DNA of 64,000 nt, from assembly GCA_035610365.1 (NCBI GenBank), contig CM069436.1, positions 4,020,937 through 4,084,936 on the forward strand. The letters run 5' to 3'. Below are positions 24,294-34,938 of the stretch, in pieces. This DNA comes from Aquatica leii. Lineage: Eukaryota > Arthropoda > Insecta > Coleoptera > Lampyridae. The notes under the pieces were generated by a model, which was not told the DNA's origin, did no database searches, and saw nothing but the letters and a program-made list of their open reading frames with translations. Each line of letters opens with the position of its first letter. Position 1 is the first letter of the stretch. Both the position numbers and the translations under genes were made by a program.

Positions 24294-24749
24294 GTCAGTG
24301 AGATGAGCGTAGATGGCACAATAGTAGAACTTGTGAATGTCGAAGAATACTTAAAGAAGACTTAAAAGAAAATCAAATAAACACAAAATTGGTAGGGCGC
24401 CAAATAAAGCCACGACGCTTAATAGCTTTTAGCTCCTTGTTCACCAAGAAACTCGTCTGATAACTTCAAATATCATGGGACTTAATAAGGTTTTACTTAC
24501 TTCCGAAAAAACAGAATTTCTTTTAAATTAATTTATGCAAAATTTTGCAGACTTTATTGCATGTGCGTTGTTCACCTTTTTTAAAGAACTAATTTGTATG
24601 TAGCGCAAAGCGCATAACACTGGTCTGCAAAAAAATACTTTTTATCGAGCCCTGACACTATTCCGGGTGATTCTTATGTAAAATGACGTCCTGAATCCAA
24701 ATATGTCTTCCGTTTTCTTCCATCACCCACCATTTTCGAGGGAGCCCCA

Positions 24750-24850
24750 AATCTCTAATTTTACCACTTTTCGATAAATTAATTATAATTTATTTATCGA
24801 ACGATAATAATAATTATAATAATTATTATAATAATAAATATATGGACATG
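24750..24850. repeat. AT-rich simple repeat
   Basis: An ATA/ATT-rich, partly palindromic run at about 24780-24842, just inside the left inverted repeat of the transposon. Confidence 0.6.
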
Positions 24851-24918
24851 AATTTAATTTAAATGGGAAAAAGAACTATTTTAGCTATAAACAGTAATAA
24901 ATAAAAAGATATTCATCG

Positions 24919-26606
24919 TTACTTGGCGCTTGCTTTTCTTTTATACCCTGAGGTACAGCTCTCTCGTTTCAAAAACCAGCAATACTCCGCCAACATGCTT
25001 GCATTCCACTTCCCTGATAATCTCTTTTCCAGCTTAGCGATGTCTTGATGGAACCGTTCCCCGTGTTTATCCGAGACTGCTCCTAAATTTTCAGGGAAGA
25101 AGTCCAGATGCGAGTGAAGGAAGTGAACTTTAAGAGACATGTTACATCCTATGTCCTTGTACGCTAAAAGCAGTTCCTCGACGTGAGCGACATAATCTTC
25201 ACTTTTGTGGTTACCCAGGAAGTTCTTACAAACGTTTTGAAATGCAAGCCAAGCTAGTTTTTCTTTTCGATTTAGGTGTTCAATAAACGTCGAATCTTGG
25301 AAGAGTTGTCTAATCTGGGGACCAACAAAAACGCCTTCTTTGATTTTAGCTTCGCTAAGACGAGAAAATTTAGTTTTCAAAAATTGAAATGTGCCACCTG
25401 TCTTGTCCACTGCTTTCACAAACTGTTTGATGAATCCAAGTTTGATGTGTAAAGGTGGTAAGTAAATATTTTCCTTCGGAACCAAAGGATTGTGGGCGAC
25501 ATTTTTCTGACCAGGAATAAGATTTTCTCGCAGAGGCCAGTCCCGTACGATGTAATGTTTATCTCGGGCTCGACTATCTCATTCACGAAGGAAGCAGCAA
25601 TATTTTGTGAATCCTGATTGCAGACCCGTGAGTAGAGCAACAACTTTTAAGTCAGCGCAAAGTTTCCACTTATAATCATGATAACTAATTTTATCAAGGA
25701 TTCTGAAGATGTTTTCGTACGTTTCCTTCATATCAACAGGGTATGCAACTGGAACTGATGGGAAGTCATTCCCATGTGCCAACAGGACAACTTTTAAGCT
25801 TGTTTTTGATGAGTCTATAAACAGTCTCCATTTGTCTGGGTCACATGGCATCTGTAGCTCTGTCATCAATAAATTTGCATTAGGGTAGAACACTAAACCT
25901 TTATCTTCTGAGAAAAGACATTTCAGGGTTGCTTGTCTGGTCCTGTAAGAAGATATTTTTACTCCCTTTTCTAAGAGATTCCACTGTTGAAGTCGCGATC
26001 CTAGGAGCTGAGATTTAGTCTTAGGTAACTGCAAATCCCTGACAAGATCATTTAATTCCGATTGAGTGAGGAGATGAGGTCACCGAGAAACTAAATCTGC
26101 GGAATACTCTTCATCATCCTTGAACGTATCATTCGAAGCCCCAGGTTGTGGCTCAGAGTCTTTTAAATCAATTTCCGGCTCTAGAGTATAAGTGTTTGGG
26201 GGCTCTGGGATTGGCAAAGTATTGTTATGAGGAACAGGTCTTAGAGCTGACGGAATATTGGGATACTGAATTGTATGCTTACTTTTGCTCGAAAACCCGA
26301 CGGTGGAAGTCATACAAAAGTAACAATCTGTAAGATGACAGCTAGGTTCACGCCAAACCATGGTCACAGCAAATGGCATTGATTTACGGGTACCTTTGAG
26401 CCATTTGGTCAAACTACTGTAACAAGTCGTACAGCAAACTGATGGAGCCCAACGCCAAATTGACAATCAAAGTACAATTTATAAGCTGTTTTAACAAGCG
26501 GAGAAAGGGGTTTTCGTTGCGCTTTTAAAGTTAATTCCCCGCAGACATAGCAGAAGCTATCGGGATGATTTTTACACTCGCGTAGTATAATTAAACAGTA
26601 ATTCAA
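24919..26606 (-). pseudogene. Unclassified multi-copy arthropod protein, candidate DDE-type transposase, frameshifted
   Basis: Transcribed leftwards from an ATG at 26606, it runs through four frames (26606-26409, 26466-26080, 26034-25579, then a join near 25570-25480 and 25485-24919). The N-terminal third has paired Cys motifs: FCYVCGEL, SVCCTTCYSSL and CYFCMTS, suggesting zinc-binding. The middle has LLGSRLQQWNLL, LFIDSSKTSLK near 25810, and LCADLKVVALLTGL near 25640. The C-terminal 188 codons contain YLPPLHIKLGFIKQFVKA, VGPQIRQL and HFLHSHLDFFPENLG, then HGERFHQD near 25055. I recognise the protein as a type present in many near-identical copies in arthropod genomes, without assigned function. 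The Asp, Asp and Glu in FIDSS, ADLK and HGERF could form a DDE triad; this is inference. Its position inside inverted repeats supports a transposase. This copy has at least three frame breaks. Confidence 0.75.
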
Positions 26607-27419
26607 CGCCCGACATTAACCACAAATCACACTTAGTCACTTGAAAAAATCCGGAGTAAAAGTAGTTTTACTGTTTTACACAAATGAACAAAAATGAACA
26701 AAATCCAGCACTTTTAAAACGTCGACAAGTTAACTCTGCAACAGCTATAGATGTACTGATCGAAGCAGTTAAGCAAACAATGTAATATACTATAATGAGA
26801 AGAGTAATGCACGTTCAAGCCTGTCGAAAATTCCTGTTCAAACCTGCATGTGGTATTGAGATCGCCAGCGTCGTGCAGTGAATCTTCTTAACTGTTTATT
26901 GATATTTTTTACTGTTCTTATAGATTTGTATTTTATTGTTGTTTCTATATACATTTTATAGCAAAACTTTTGCCATATACTTTGGTATAAATGTTATTAC
27001 CTGCTTTGAGATGTTTAACGGCTATAAGTTAAAATTCTAAAAAAAATGCAAAAAATAAAATAAAAATGGGGTCCCCCAAAATAGGTGGATGATGGGTAAA
27101 AACGAAGCTCATTTTTGGATTCAGGAGGTTATTTTACATAAGAATCGTCAAGAATGGTATCAAGGCCGATTTTCATGCAGACCAGTGTAATTAAATGCGT
27201 ATTTACATTTACCCCCATCCGTCTACACACGACGTAATTTTTCTGCAAATTTTAATCAAAATGAACAGAGCATTTACCACAAAAGATGAGATCCATAATA
27301 AATTCACGTCTTTGCTTTTCAAAAATCGACCGTGAGACCGATTCTTATAGATAATGTTTAGTTCATAAAGCATTGCTTGAAACATATCAAATGCAATAGT
27401 GCTTAGATCATTAGGTTTC

Positions 27420-29015
27420 TCCTAAAATTTGATTGTAATGTTGTTGGCACGTTCGTATCCGTAATCTATCTCTTGCACACGAGATACATATTTGTGATGA
27501 ACCTTGTTTCTTCGCCAACCCAAGAAGTCAACTAACCTATTTTGCTTGATTTCAAGAACCCTTTTTCTTATTCTTTGTCTTGCTCGTGCTTTCAGGAGTA
27601 GAAGCCTTTTTGTTTTCTTTTCATTCCTCGCGTTTTGTAGGATTTCAAGTTTCTCTAAGATGTTCTGAGTTGTTAATATTTCCTTATATTTCTGGGGTTT
27701 TAATCTGGGAATAACTTGCTTTTGAATTTGTTTAAATTGAACTGGCCGCGTTGTTATATTCAGCAAAAATGTTAAATATAATGTTGGGAGTTAGGTGATA
27801 TGAAGGTTCTCCATCGTCTTTAACGGAGGTAGAGTGTATTCAAATAGATTTTGTCGATGGAGCTGCTTCAAAATATACGCTGCTGTTCACAATTACGGAA
27901 AACGTTGCATGCTGAATTTTGCTAACATCTGATATTGAGTCTTGTAAAATTGGTCGCTTATCAAATATTTCACTATAATGGGAGAAACTAGGCATGCAGC
28001 TAAGTTAGCTTGAGTTAGCTGCATTCAACTTATACTTTTGCAAAGTTAATCAATTCTCGATCCCACTTGTTCTTTATAAGGCCAAATGCGCACTTATCAA
28101 GAGACTGGCTCCAATCTGTGATAATGACAAAATTTAACTAGGTAAACATTTTTAATAGTTCTAACGCTAGCATGCCCGTCAAAAAATAAAATAGCAGCTT
28201 GTTGCGGAAGATCTCTTGAAGGTTTGCACGTGGAATATGAAAACCTCCATCCATCCGTTGCTGGAACATGTGTAGGTAATTCCTGAGTAGGCTTTGTCGG
28301 AAGTCCACCTGGCTTGCACGCCAAGTCTTTTAAAAACGACCAAAAGCGAAAGACAGGATCCATCAGCAAACACGCAAACAAGAACTGTTGTAGATTATCT
28401 TCCTGAACCTCCAGAAATTCTGGATAAGTTTTCCATTTTTGCATCGTGGACAAACCTAGTTTCGTCAAAATTCGAGATAAATAATGCATGGTAGTCCAAT
28501 TTTCACTGCAAGATCCTCGTAGAGCAAATAAATAACAAAATCCTGACATCCTTTCTGCATTTCTGGAGCAACTCACATTTCTTGAATGATAATCCGATAA
28601 AAGAATAATAACAATCATCACCTAGCATTTCATCGAAAAACTGCGTTTTCAAATTATTGGATTGAGCGTATTCAGCTACGACTGCTTTAACATCCTCCTG
28701 GCTGCACAGACTTGCTATCCCAATTCGTGCTCGTATGCAGTTTTCGAGATCACACTCGATTTCTGTGCTCAGTGACAGTGCATTTCTCGACTGACGTATG
28801 TTAGCCCTTAATTTTGTTAAAATCAACAGATTTAGGAATGTTGTAACATCGTTCAACTTTTGAATACGTCTTATTATGATTTAAAATATCCTCTACGGCT
28901 CTTACCATATCTTCAGTCGTGTACGAAGATGATGTTCTCTTTTTCATGTATTTTTGTGGCATTTCTACAAAAGAAAGCTTTGCAGTAACAAGTAAACATA
29001 CACGTCTTTCAAGCG
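27420..29015 (-). pseudogene. pogo/Tigger-type (CENP-B/jerky-like) transposase relic
   Basis: Read leftwards. The ATG within 29025-28801 starts the conserved MPQKYMKKRTSSSYTTEDM, a Psq-type helix-turn-helix leader, with YNIPKS near its end. 28856-28503 corresponds to the CENP-B-like DNA-binding region (LENCIRARIGIASL, with the Leu/Arg pattern decayed). 28621-28097 covers the DDE domain: LTKLGLSTMQ matches the first-Asp block (usually VDETGLSTVQ), with Asp replaced or frame-lost, ATDGWRF the SGWM block, and LFFDGHASVRT the second catalytic block (LLxDGHxSH). The C-terminal tail at 27766-27422 is Lys/Arg-rich (ILTTQNILEKLE, RARQRIRKRVLE) as in family tails. Several frameshifts separate the parts; the start codon is only inferred. 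Confidence 0.75.
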
Positions 29016-29379
29016 GCGATTCCAAAATTATTAATTAAACTTGCCTCGTTTTGTTTTTAAAGACTTGTTTACCAGAACGCTGCGAAACTGTTATTGAGAA
29101 AATCCAAAGTGCACACATTCACTTCTACGCCTCTCATCACATACTGACATCTTAAACACTAAAGATTAACCTTTGACCACATAAAACTTAGGGAAGCGCA
29201 CCACTGTTGCCTGCGCCTGAGCCTATTCACATTTACTCCTAATAATATAAAAATTTAAACATAAACTAAACATTGAAAATTATAATCAAGAACAAAAAAC
29301 AAAGACTGGTTAACACACAAAATAATCAAAAATTCGCAGAAGTCTTGCCTATAAACTAATACTTAACTCAGGAGTCGGA

Positions 29380-30600
29380 CGGTAACAGCTACTTTGTACG
29401 ATAGCACTGTGGGAGCCATAGTGGCTAGCAGGTGCACACAAAGCGGGGTGCCGTCACTGCTACTGTCTCGTTATAAACGGCCTACTACAAGAACTAGAAG
29501 ACGGTGGGGTATTTGCTTTAGAATACGCCGACGATCTCACCATTATCACAAAGGGGAAGTTTGGTGCAACTGTATTGAACATAATGCAAAGTGCACTAAA
29601 CACCGTCAAAAATGATGCAAAAAAGTGAGACTATCAGTAAAACTAACTAAGAAAACTAACAAACGACGGCAATGGATGACATAAAACTACCTACGATGTA
29701 CGGAGTCACGCTCTCGATGACAAAATAAGTCAAATATCACTCACTCACTCTTGTTACTAAACTGACTTCAAACGCTCATCTGCAAAAAGTCACAACAAAG
29801 GCCATCAAGCTTCTTAATACAACCAAACGAATGGTTGGGCACATATGCGAATTGAAACCAACAATGACCATATGGTTATATACTTTGGTAACAAGACCCA
29901 TCGTCGCATATGGTGCGCTTGTAAGGGGTGAGAGAACCAAGCACAGCTGCAAAGCTAGATAAAGTACAGAAAATGGCATTTCTGCTGATAACAGGAGCGA
30001 TGAGAACCACGCAGCCATGGACGCAGTACTTTCACTTCCACTATTACAACTCGTTGTAATGATGGAAGCAAGACAAGCAGAATACAAGCTGCAAATTAAT
30101 GAACACAGGTCAATTACCAGGAAAAACAAACACAGTATATACAACGTGCTGCGTCAAGAAACAATCTTAACTATGAGATCCGACTTCACAAAAAATTATC
30201 ACATCTTCAAAAAATTTAAAGTGATAATACTGTAACGAGAAGAGTGGACAAACAATCAAACACTCAAACTGCACTATCAAGCATAAGACGACAAAAGTTA
30301 AGAAAACTCACGGGACTAATAACTGGGCACTGTGGCTTAACAAACATATGCATAAAATGAGACTGCAAAGTAGCCCTCTATGCCACGGAAGCTTGGAGAC
30401 GGCGAGACTCCGCAGCATCTGCTGTGTAAACGCGAAGTATATAAAAAAATGCTACCCACAAAGATTCTCGGCAAAGCAAAACTAACCGATGATGATTTGA
30501 AAAAGACCCCTTGGAATAAACTTTTAGATTTCGTTGACGTAGAGATGCACAAAAGGACCAAAGAGATCGCAGTGCAAGGGCGCTAGACAAACCACCTCTT
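29380..30600 (+). pseudogene. LINE relic: RT palm, thumb and C-terminal zinc region
   Basis: Around 29430-29470 the QGGVLSPLL block has decayed (RCTQSGVPSLLL), then near 29520-29545 an intact YADD box reads ALEYADDLTIITKG. At 29770-29930 the thumb reads KVTTKAIKLLNTTKRMVGH, then PTMTIWLYTLVTRPIVAYGAL. Near 30005-30085 AMDAVLSLPLLQLVVMMEAR corresponds to the LExLLNLPPLxLxxExEAR block. RNase H is not clearly visible. Near 30300-30390 LTGLITGHCGLTKHMHKM is the C-terminal tail motif, followed by a CHG stretch. It appears to belong to the same broad family as the relic at 955-2500, although YADD is kept here. Stops and frameshifts break it. Confidence 0.75.
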
Positions 30601-30951
30601 AAATTAAATAAATTTAAAAAACACTTAGCGTACTAGCATTCGTAAAATGGAATCAGTACATTCCTATTCGAATTAAACTCAACGTTACGAAATTTTATAT
30701 AGAGACGTTAAAAGCTTATTTGTTTAAAACATTAAAAACCATATAACATAAAATGGATTTTTAAAGCCTTTTGGTCAGATTTGCAATTAACGATAAATAC
30801 CTTGACCTCGAAGACCGCAAAATAGCGAAATTGGGGTTATACAACGATACCAGAAATCCCTGATACAAATACAACATTGCTTAAACCATGAACTTAACAA
30901 AATCGTAAATTACAAAATCAAAAACATAAAGAAAAGGTAAAATATGTTACC

Positions 30952-31192
30952 ATCAGCAATGATTGATGGCAGAGTCATCGCATAGTATAAGTTACTATGA
31001 TCAAAGATAGCTGTAAATCAGCTATAACGGCGGTAAACGTAAGTTGATTTTACATCCGCGTAATTCAAAATAGTTTTGAATAAAACAGCGGAATAAAACC
31101 ACAACGTAAAAGACATAGGCGCTAAAGCAATGCCAATGCAATTGTACAAAGGTCACCAGAGTGAACCACTCATCAATAGTAGGAAAACACCC
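30952..31192 (-). repeat. Hammerhead-repeat family, minus-strand copy lacking the ribozyme core
   Basis: On the minus strand this reads the same unit as 31194-31520: GGGTGTTTTCCTACTAT, then TGATGA, GTTCACTCTGG, ACGTTGTGGTTTTATT, TTTTGAATTACGCGGATGTA and, at its end, a variant of ACTATGAGATGGCTCTGCCA. Between TGATGA and GTTCACTCTGG about 30 bases are absent, removing the stem II/GAAA part of the hammerhead. It lies head-to-head with the plus-strand copy, with the junction near 31193. Confidence 0.75.
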
Positions 31193-31193
31193 A

Positions 31194-31520
31194 ACGTTGT
31201 GGTTTTATCCCTCAGCTTTACTCAAAACTATTTCGAATTACGCAAGTGTCTTTTGTAGATTGTAACCTATACTATGAGATGGCTCTGCCATCAAAGTTGC
31301 TATATTAGGGTGTTCTCCTACTGCTGATGAGCCCCAAAAAGGCGAAATGGCCGTCCAGTAGTTCACTCTGGTGGCGTTTCCACAATTGCATTGACATTGC
31401 TTTAAACCCAATGTCCTTTACGTTGTGGTTTTATCTTGCAGTTTTATTCAAAACTATTTTGAATTACGCGGATGTAAAATCAACTTGCAACGTTTACCAC
31501 CGTTATAGCTTATTTACAGT
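31194..31520 (+). repeat. Hammerhead-repeat family, plus-strand copy (partial dimer)
   Basis: Starts with the second half of one unit (ACGTTGTGGTTTTATCC to GAGATGGCTCTGCCATCA at about 31292), continues into the hammerhead at 31318-31361, then repeats ACGTTGTGGTTTTATC at about 31420 and the GAATTACGCGGATGTAAAAT stretch near 31460. The same blocks thus occur twice in one orientation, indicating a tandem arrangement. From the copies together I estimate a ~275-nt unit. Confidence 0.8.
31318..31361 (+). ncRNA. Type I hammerhead ribozyme, apparently intact
   Basis: All expected core elements are present in order. Stem I is CUACUG (31318-31323) with CAGUAG (31356-31361), six perfect pairs. The core CUGAUGA is at 31324-31330. 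Stem II is GCC (31331-31333) with GGC (31341-31343) around the loop CCAAAAA. GAAA is at 31344-31347. A very short stem III follows (A-U, U-G, G-C, two loop bases), and cleavage would fall after GUC (31353-31355). Minimal stem III is the known form in newt satellite, schistosome Sm-alpha and animal retrozyme hammerheads, which may need dimer formation for efficient cleavage. Activity is inferred, not shown. Confidence 0.85.
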
Positions 31521-33049
31521 AAAAGATGTTCTAACTGAATTATATAACTTTTGGAACAAAGATGTTCCAATGGTACTACTACCATATAGTAGTTATGTCA
31601 CTGTAGCTAGCATTCGAGTCAAGATATTAATTTCTGAAACCAATTTTAAAAATTTGTACGTCCGATTAAACGACACTCAACACCGTGATAGCTCATCCCA
31701 CGAGAATACTATCTGACCGCACTCGAACTGGGGCAGGGATTGAGATACCCCGGCTGGTGCAAGACGAAACAAGAACTAGATATAACGAGGGGTGATGCCG
31801 ATAAAAAGAAACACCATTCCTAACAGTATTCTTCTGTTATATAAAAATCTATAACGCGACACAAAGTAATGCCAACCGAATGTGCGCGTGGAGCCACAGC
31901 CAATGCGCCAATAGCACCGCGCAGTTAGAAAATGGCTTCACTACTAATAAATTTAAACGTACAAAAAATCTACGGGTCTTTTGACCAAAATACTCGTAAT
32001 GGTGCAAAGTTAAATGACGTTAATAACGGTCTATATCACGCACATTGAGGAAAGCCATCGTGGTACATTCAACGTGACCGAGCTTAACACAGTTGGCTTA
32101 ACCTTTTACAACTACAATAAATTTTATACGGTAAACTATCTAAACAATTATTATAACGTGATAACACCTAATTATTGCCTTCAGAAACGTAACGCTCGGT
32201 ACTATTACCTACTTGATGTTGGATATGTGTACAGGTTGCCACAAACACGGAGTGGATTGTCAAGGCTGAGCCGACAACAGCTACACTAGTCCGTGGTCCA
32301 ATTGTTGACTTATCTCAAGATTGTGACTTACAGTAGCAAGCCTAAAAGTGATATCCGGTTGCTAAAGATAACGAATAAGACACCACAGATGGTGAGCAGG
32401 CTCACAGATAATGATGGGTGGAATAAAAGCTCAGGTCCACCATGTGAAATCTGTAGATGCACTACTTTAACGGATTACGAGAACCCACGTATAATGTTCG
32501 GCATAGAAAATGAATACGACTTCAATTCTTCCTCAGGTTCGTATCGTACGACTTAGAAAAATGTCTTACTTTTTATATTCACCTTTAGGTGATAATGATC
32601 GCACAGAAAGTCCCTCCATTTTTAAAGATGGTGTTTTTCCAAAAAACCAGAAGGATGGTGGGGAAATCAAAATCCCACCAAGAAAATCCCAAAATTTAAA
32701 TGATAACAACTTATTTAAATGTAGGCAACAGTTCCTTTGATACAAAGCTAATTGTATTTTTCAAATTATTTTGGGATACAATCAAATAAATCGTTACAAC
32801 TACAATAACAATAAAAACAACGTTATAGAAATAAAAACTTCGTAGAACCATACTTAAACGTATGATACTTTATCAATATCAGTGCAATACGGTTCTTTAA
32901 AACCTTTGGTAGCAGTATTATATCTGAAGGAAATTATAGTACCAAACATCCAGAGTAGTACATGAGACAGAATGTGCCAAAACCGTAACTGCTAACACAA
33001 GACAGAAACACAGTAATATCTACTAAGAATGCATTTATGAAAATACAAA
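31521..33049. other. No recognised gene; several unassigned open frames
   Basis: Plus-strand open frames at 31327-31716 (overlapping the hammerhead repeat), 32014-32289, 32293-32556 and 32510-32740 have no motif I recognise. The last three are adjacent and could be one broken ORF; a CEICRC-like Cys cluster appears near 32440. They could be remnants of an unidentified element. Confidence 0.35.
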
Positions 33050-33245
33050 AGAGTGTTCTCCCACTGCTGAAGAGTCCTAAAAGGGCGAAACGACCACCTT
33101 TTCATTCTGGTGTCATTTTAAATTTGTATTGACAGTGTTACCTTACAATGTTATACGTTGTGGTTTTAGCCAACGGTTTACTAAAAACTTTGAATTACGC
33201 GGGTATAAAATTAGCTTTCAATATTTCCATTTCTATAGCCATTTA
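33050..33245 (+). repeat. Hammerhead-repeat family, decayed copy
   Basis: Contains GTGTTCTCCCACTG, CTGAAGA (core U changed to A) at 33067-33073, a GUCC/GGGC stem, GAAA at 33087-33090, then ACGTTGTGGTTTTAGCC and TTTGAATTACGCGGGTAT. The core change and loss of the GUC site make the ribozyme relic inactive. The downstream half is truncated. Confidence 0.7.
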
Positions 33246-33249
33246 TATA

Positions 33250-34938
33250 CTTCATTAATTAAGTAATCACTTTAAAATTGTATTTTAAATAGAAAAAAAG
33301 CATACATTTTAAATTAAAATCTAAATGTATCAATAATTCACAAAAAATATAAATATTGATACAAACTTAACCTTTTGTTAAAAATAAATACATCTTAAAC
33401 TGCACAATAAATTGTAAACCAAGAACTACAATAACGTGTCACAAACTCACAAAAAACCCTCGAGAATTCAAACACCTTACACGTCAAATCTGTTTGACAA
33501 CTTTTATTCAGAATAATAGAAACCGCAAGAAATATATTCAACACTATATAAACATTTAAAGAATATCAGTTTAAAACATAGATATGAATGTACAACAAAA
33601 TAAATTTGCCTTATAAATTAATTCAATGGTTTATTTTGTATGAAATGGAACCCCTCCTTCGTTATGTTTTGACATGTTTTACTTAAATAAGCAAAGTTAT
33701 CGCATAGTTAGTTCTAAATTTGCAATAATGAACCAAAATTTTCTTTTGTGCTCGTTTTCTTGTTACGTAATTAAATTTCCGTTTCTGTTTTACGCCATTA
33801 AGTTGCTGTTTCGCAAAGATTATTAAATAATTTTCTAGTCTTAATAACAAGCAGTGAAGATTTAAGATTAGATTAGAAATTTCGTTGCTTGAATAATATG
33901 GCGATTTTGTTTTATATATAATTATAAGAATACATGTATTTTAAGTATAAAACTAAAAGCGTTATATCCCAAAAACGTTAAAGTAAAATTGTGAATAACA
34001 TTTCAATGTTCAACGTTAAACGTTACCATATGCGAACTATTTTAAAATTTTGAAAATATTCAGCTGAAAAATAAACGAAAGCTTTCTGTTATAGTAAAAA
34101 TACAAATCGATAATACCATTAAAAAACCACAGATATTTGCTAATGATAGACAAACACGAATTCTTAAAACCATGTCGTATGTGTTTTAATAATTTTTTTA
34201 GTATACTGTGCTGGTAATAGGTGTCTACCGCCTTGATGACGAGTTCGGTAGCAGATGCCATGTCAAATATTCAATGCAATTTCCACAAAAAAGACGTTTT
34301 TCTCGAGAAGTGTTTTCGAAACCTCGATATCGGGAGACTGGCAACGTGCAGCTTATTGAAGCACCTGCAAGGATTCGAAAACGCATCGACGTAAAATATT
34401 AACGTTTTGGCCTACATGCATCACTTAGTCATCAGAAAATTTTCCAATTACCTGTGAATTCCTAGAACAATTATCCACAAGATTCTTCTAAAGAAGTCAG
34501 TTGTCGAATTGATTGATTGATTAACGTGTGTGAAAAGATAAATAAATAAAGTAGCCGTGCTAGTAAAACATAAATACGTCGCGTACGTGCTGTTAACATA
34601 AACAAGTATCAGTTTTAGAAAAAATTAAACAGTGATAGTGATACATAAATAACGTAAGTGTATCGTTAGATTTAATTAGTTACGTGCAGTTCTAATCGTG
34701 TAAATATTTGTTTATGAATAAATTAATTTTAAAATTCGGTACATTGGTGATACAGGTGTGCGGTATCGAAACCCGTTGATATCGAGTAAGTAAACAACTG
34801 TTTAGTTCGTGCTTATAGTTTTCCAGTACGTTAAAGTAGTGTATTTAATAATAAAGAATCGAGCGTTATTAAAATTTAGTGTTATTAAATTTTTTATTCA
34901 TTAATTTTATGAAGGGGGCACGTTTGCAATCAGTATAA
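33250..34938. other. AT-rich DNA with possible 5' LTR of gypsy relic
   Basis: No gene is seen. The 34440-34930 part, just upstream of the gag relic, is rich in TAAATAAA-like signals and could contain a decayed 5' LTR and leader, but I could not find matching ends. On the minus strand near 34431 a CTGATGA lies ~20 bases from a GGCCAAAACG stretch, weakly like Penelope ends. Confidence 0.35.

Larger units (their letters stand above)
24615..27190. mobile_element. DNA transposon with ~125-bp inverted repeats and TAA target duplication
   Basis: CACTGGTCTGCA at 24618 is the start of an inverted repeat whose partner ends in TGCAGACCAGTG at 27187. About 125 bases inward from each end are recognisably inverted copies, with best agreement over GATTCTTATGTAAAAT and CTCCTGAATCCAAA. 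TAA flanks both ends (24615-24617 and 27188-27190). The body is about 2,570 bp and encodes a single minus-strand protein relic. A 3-bp TWA-type duplication is known from PIF/Harbinger, but the protein is not a recognisable Harbinger transposase, so the superfamily is open. Confidence 0.85.

Noticed and set aside
24618..24760. Assignment of the TAA-flanked transposon to PIF/Harbinger
   Set aside because: The 3-bp duplication fits, but the protein shows neither a Harbinger DDE signature nor a Myb-like partner, so I left the superfamily open.
31327..31716. 129-codon open frame
   Set aside because: It begins inside the hammerhead core and runs through the repeat, so the ribozyme and repeat explain its first half, and no protein motif is visible.
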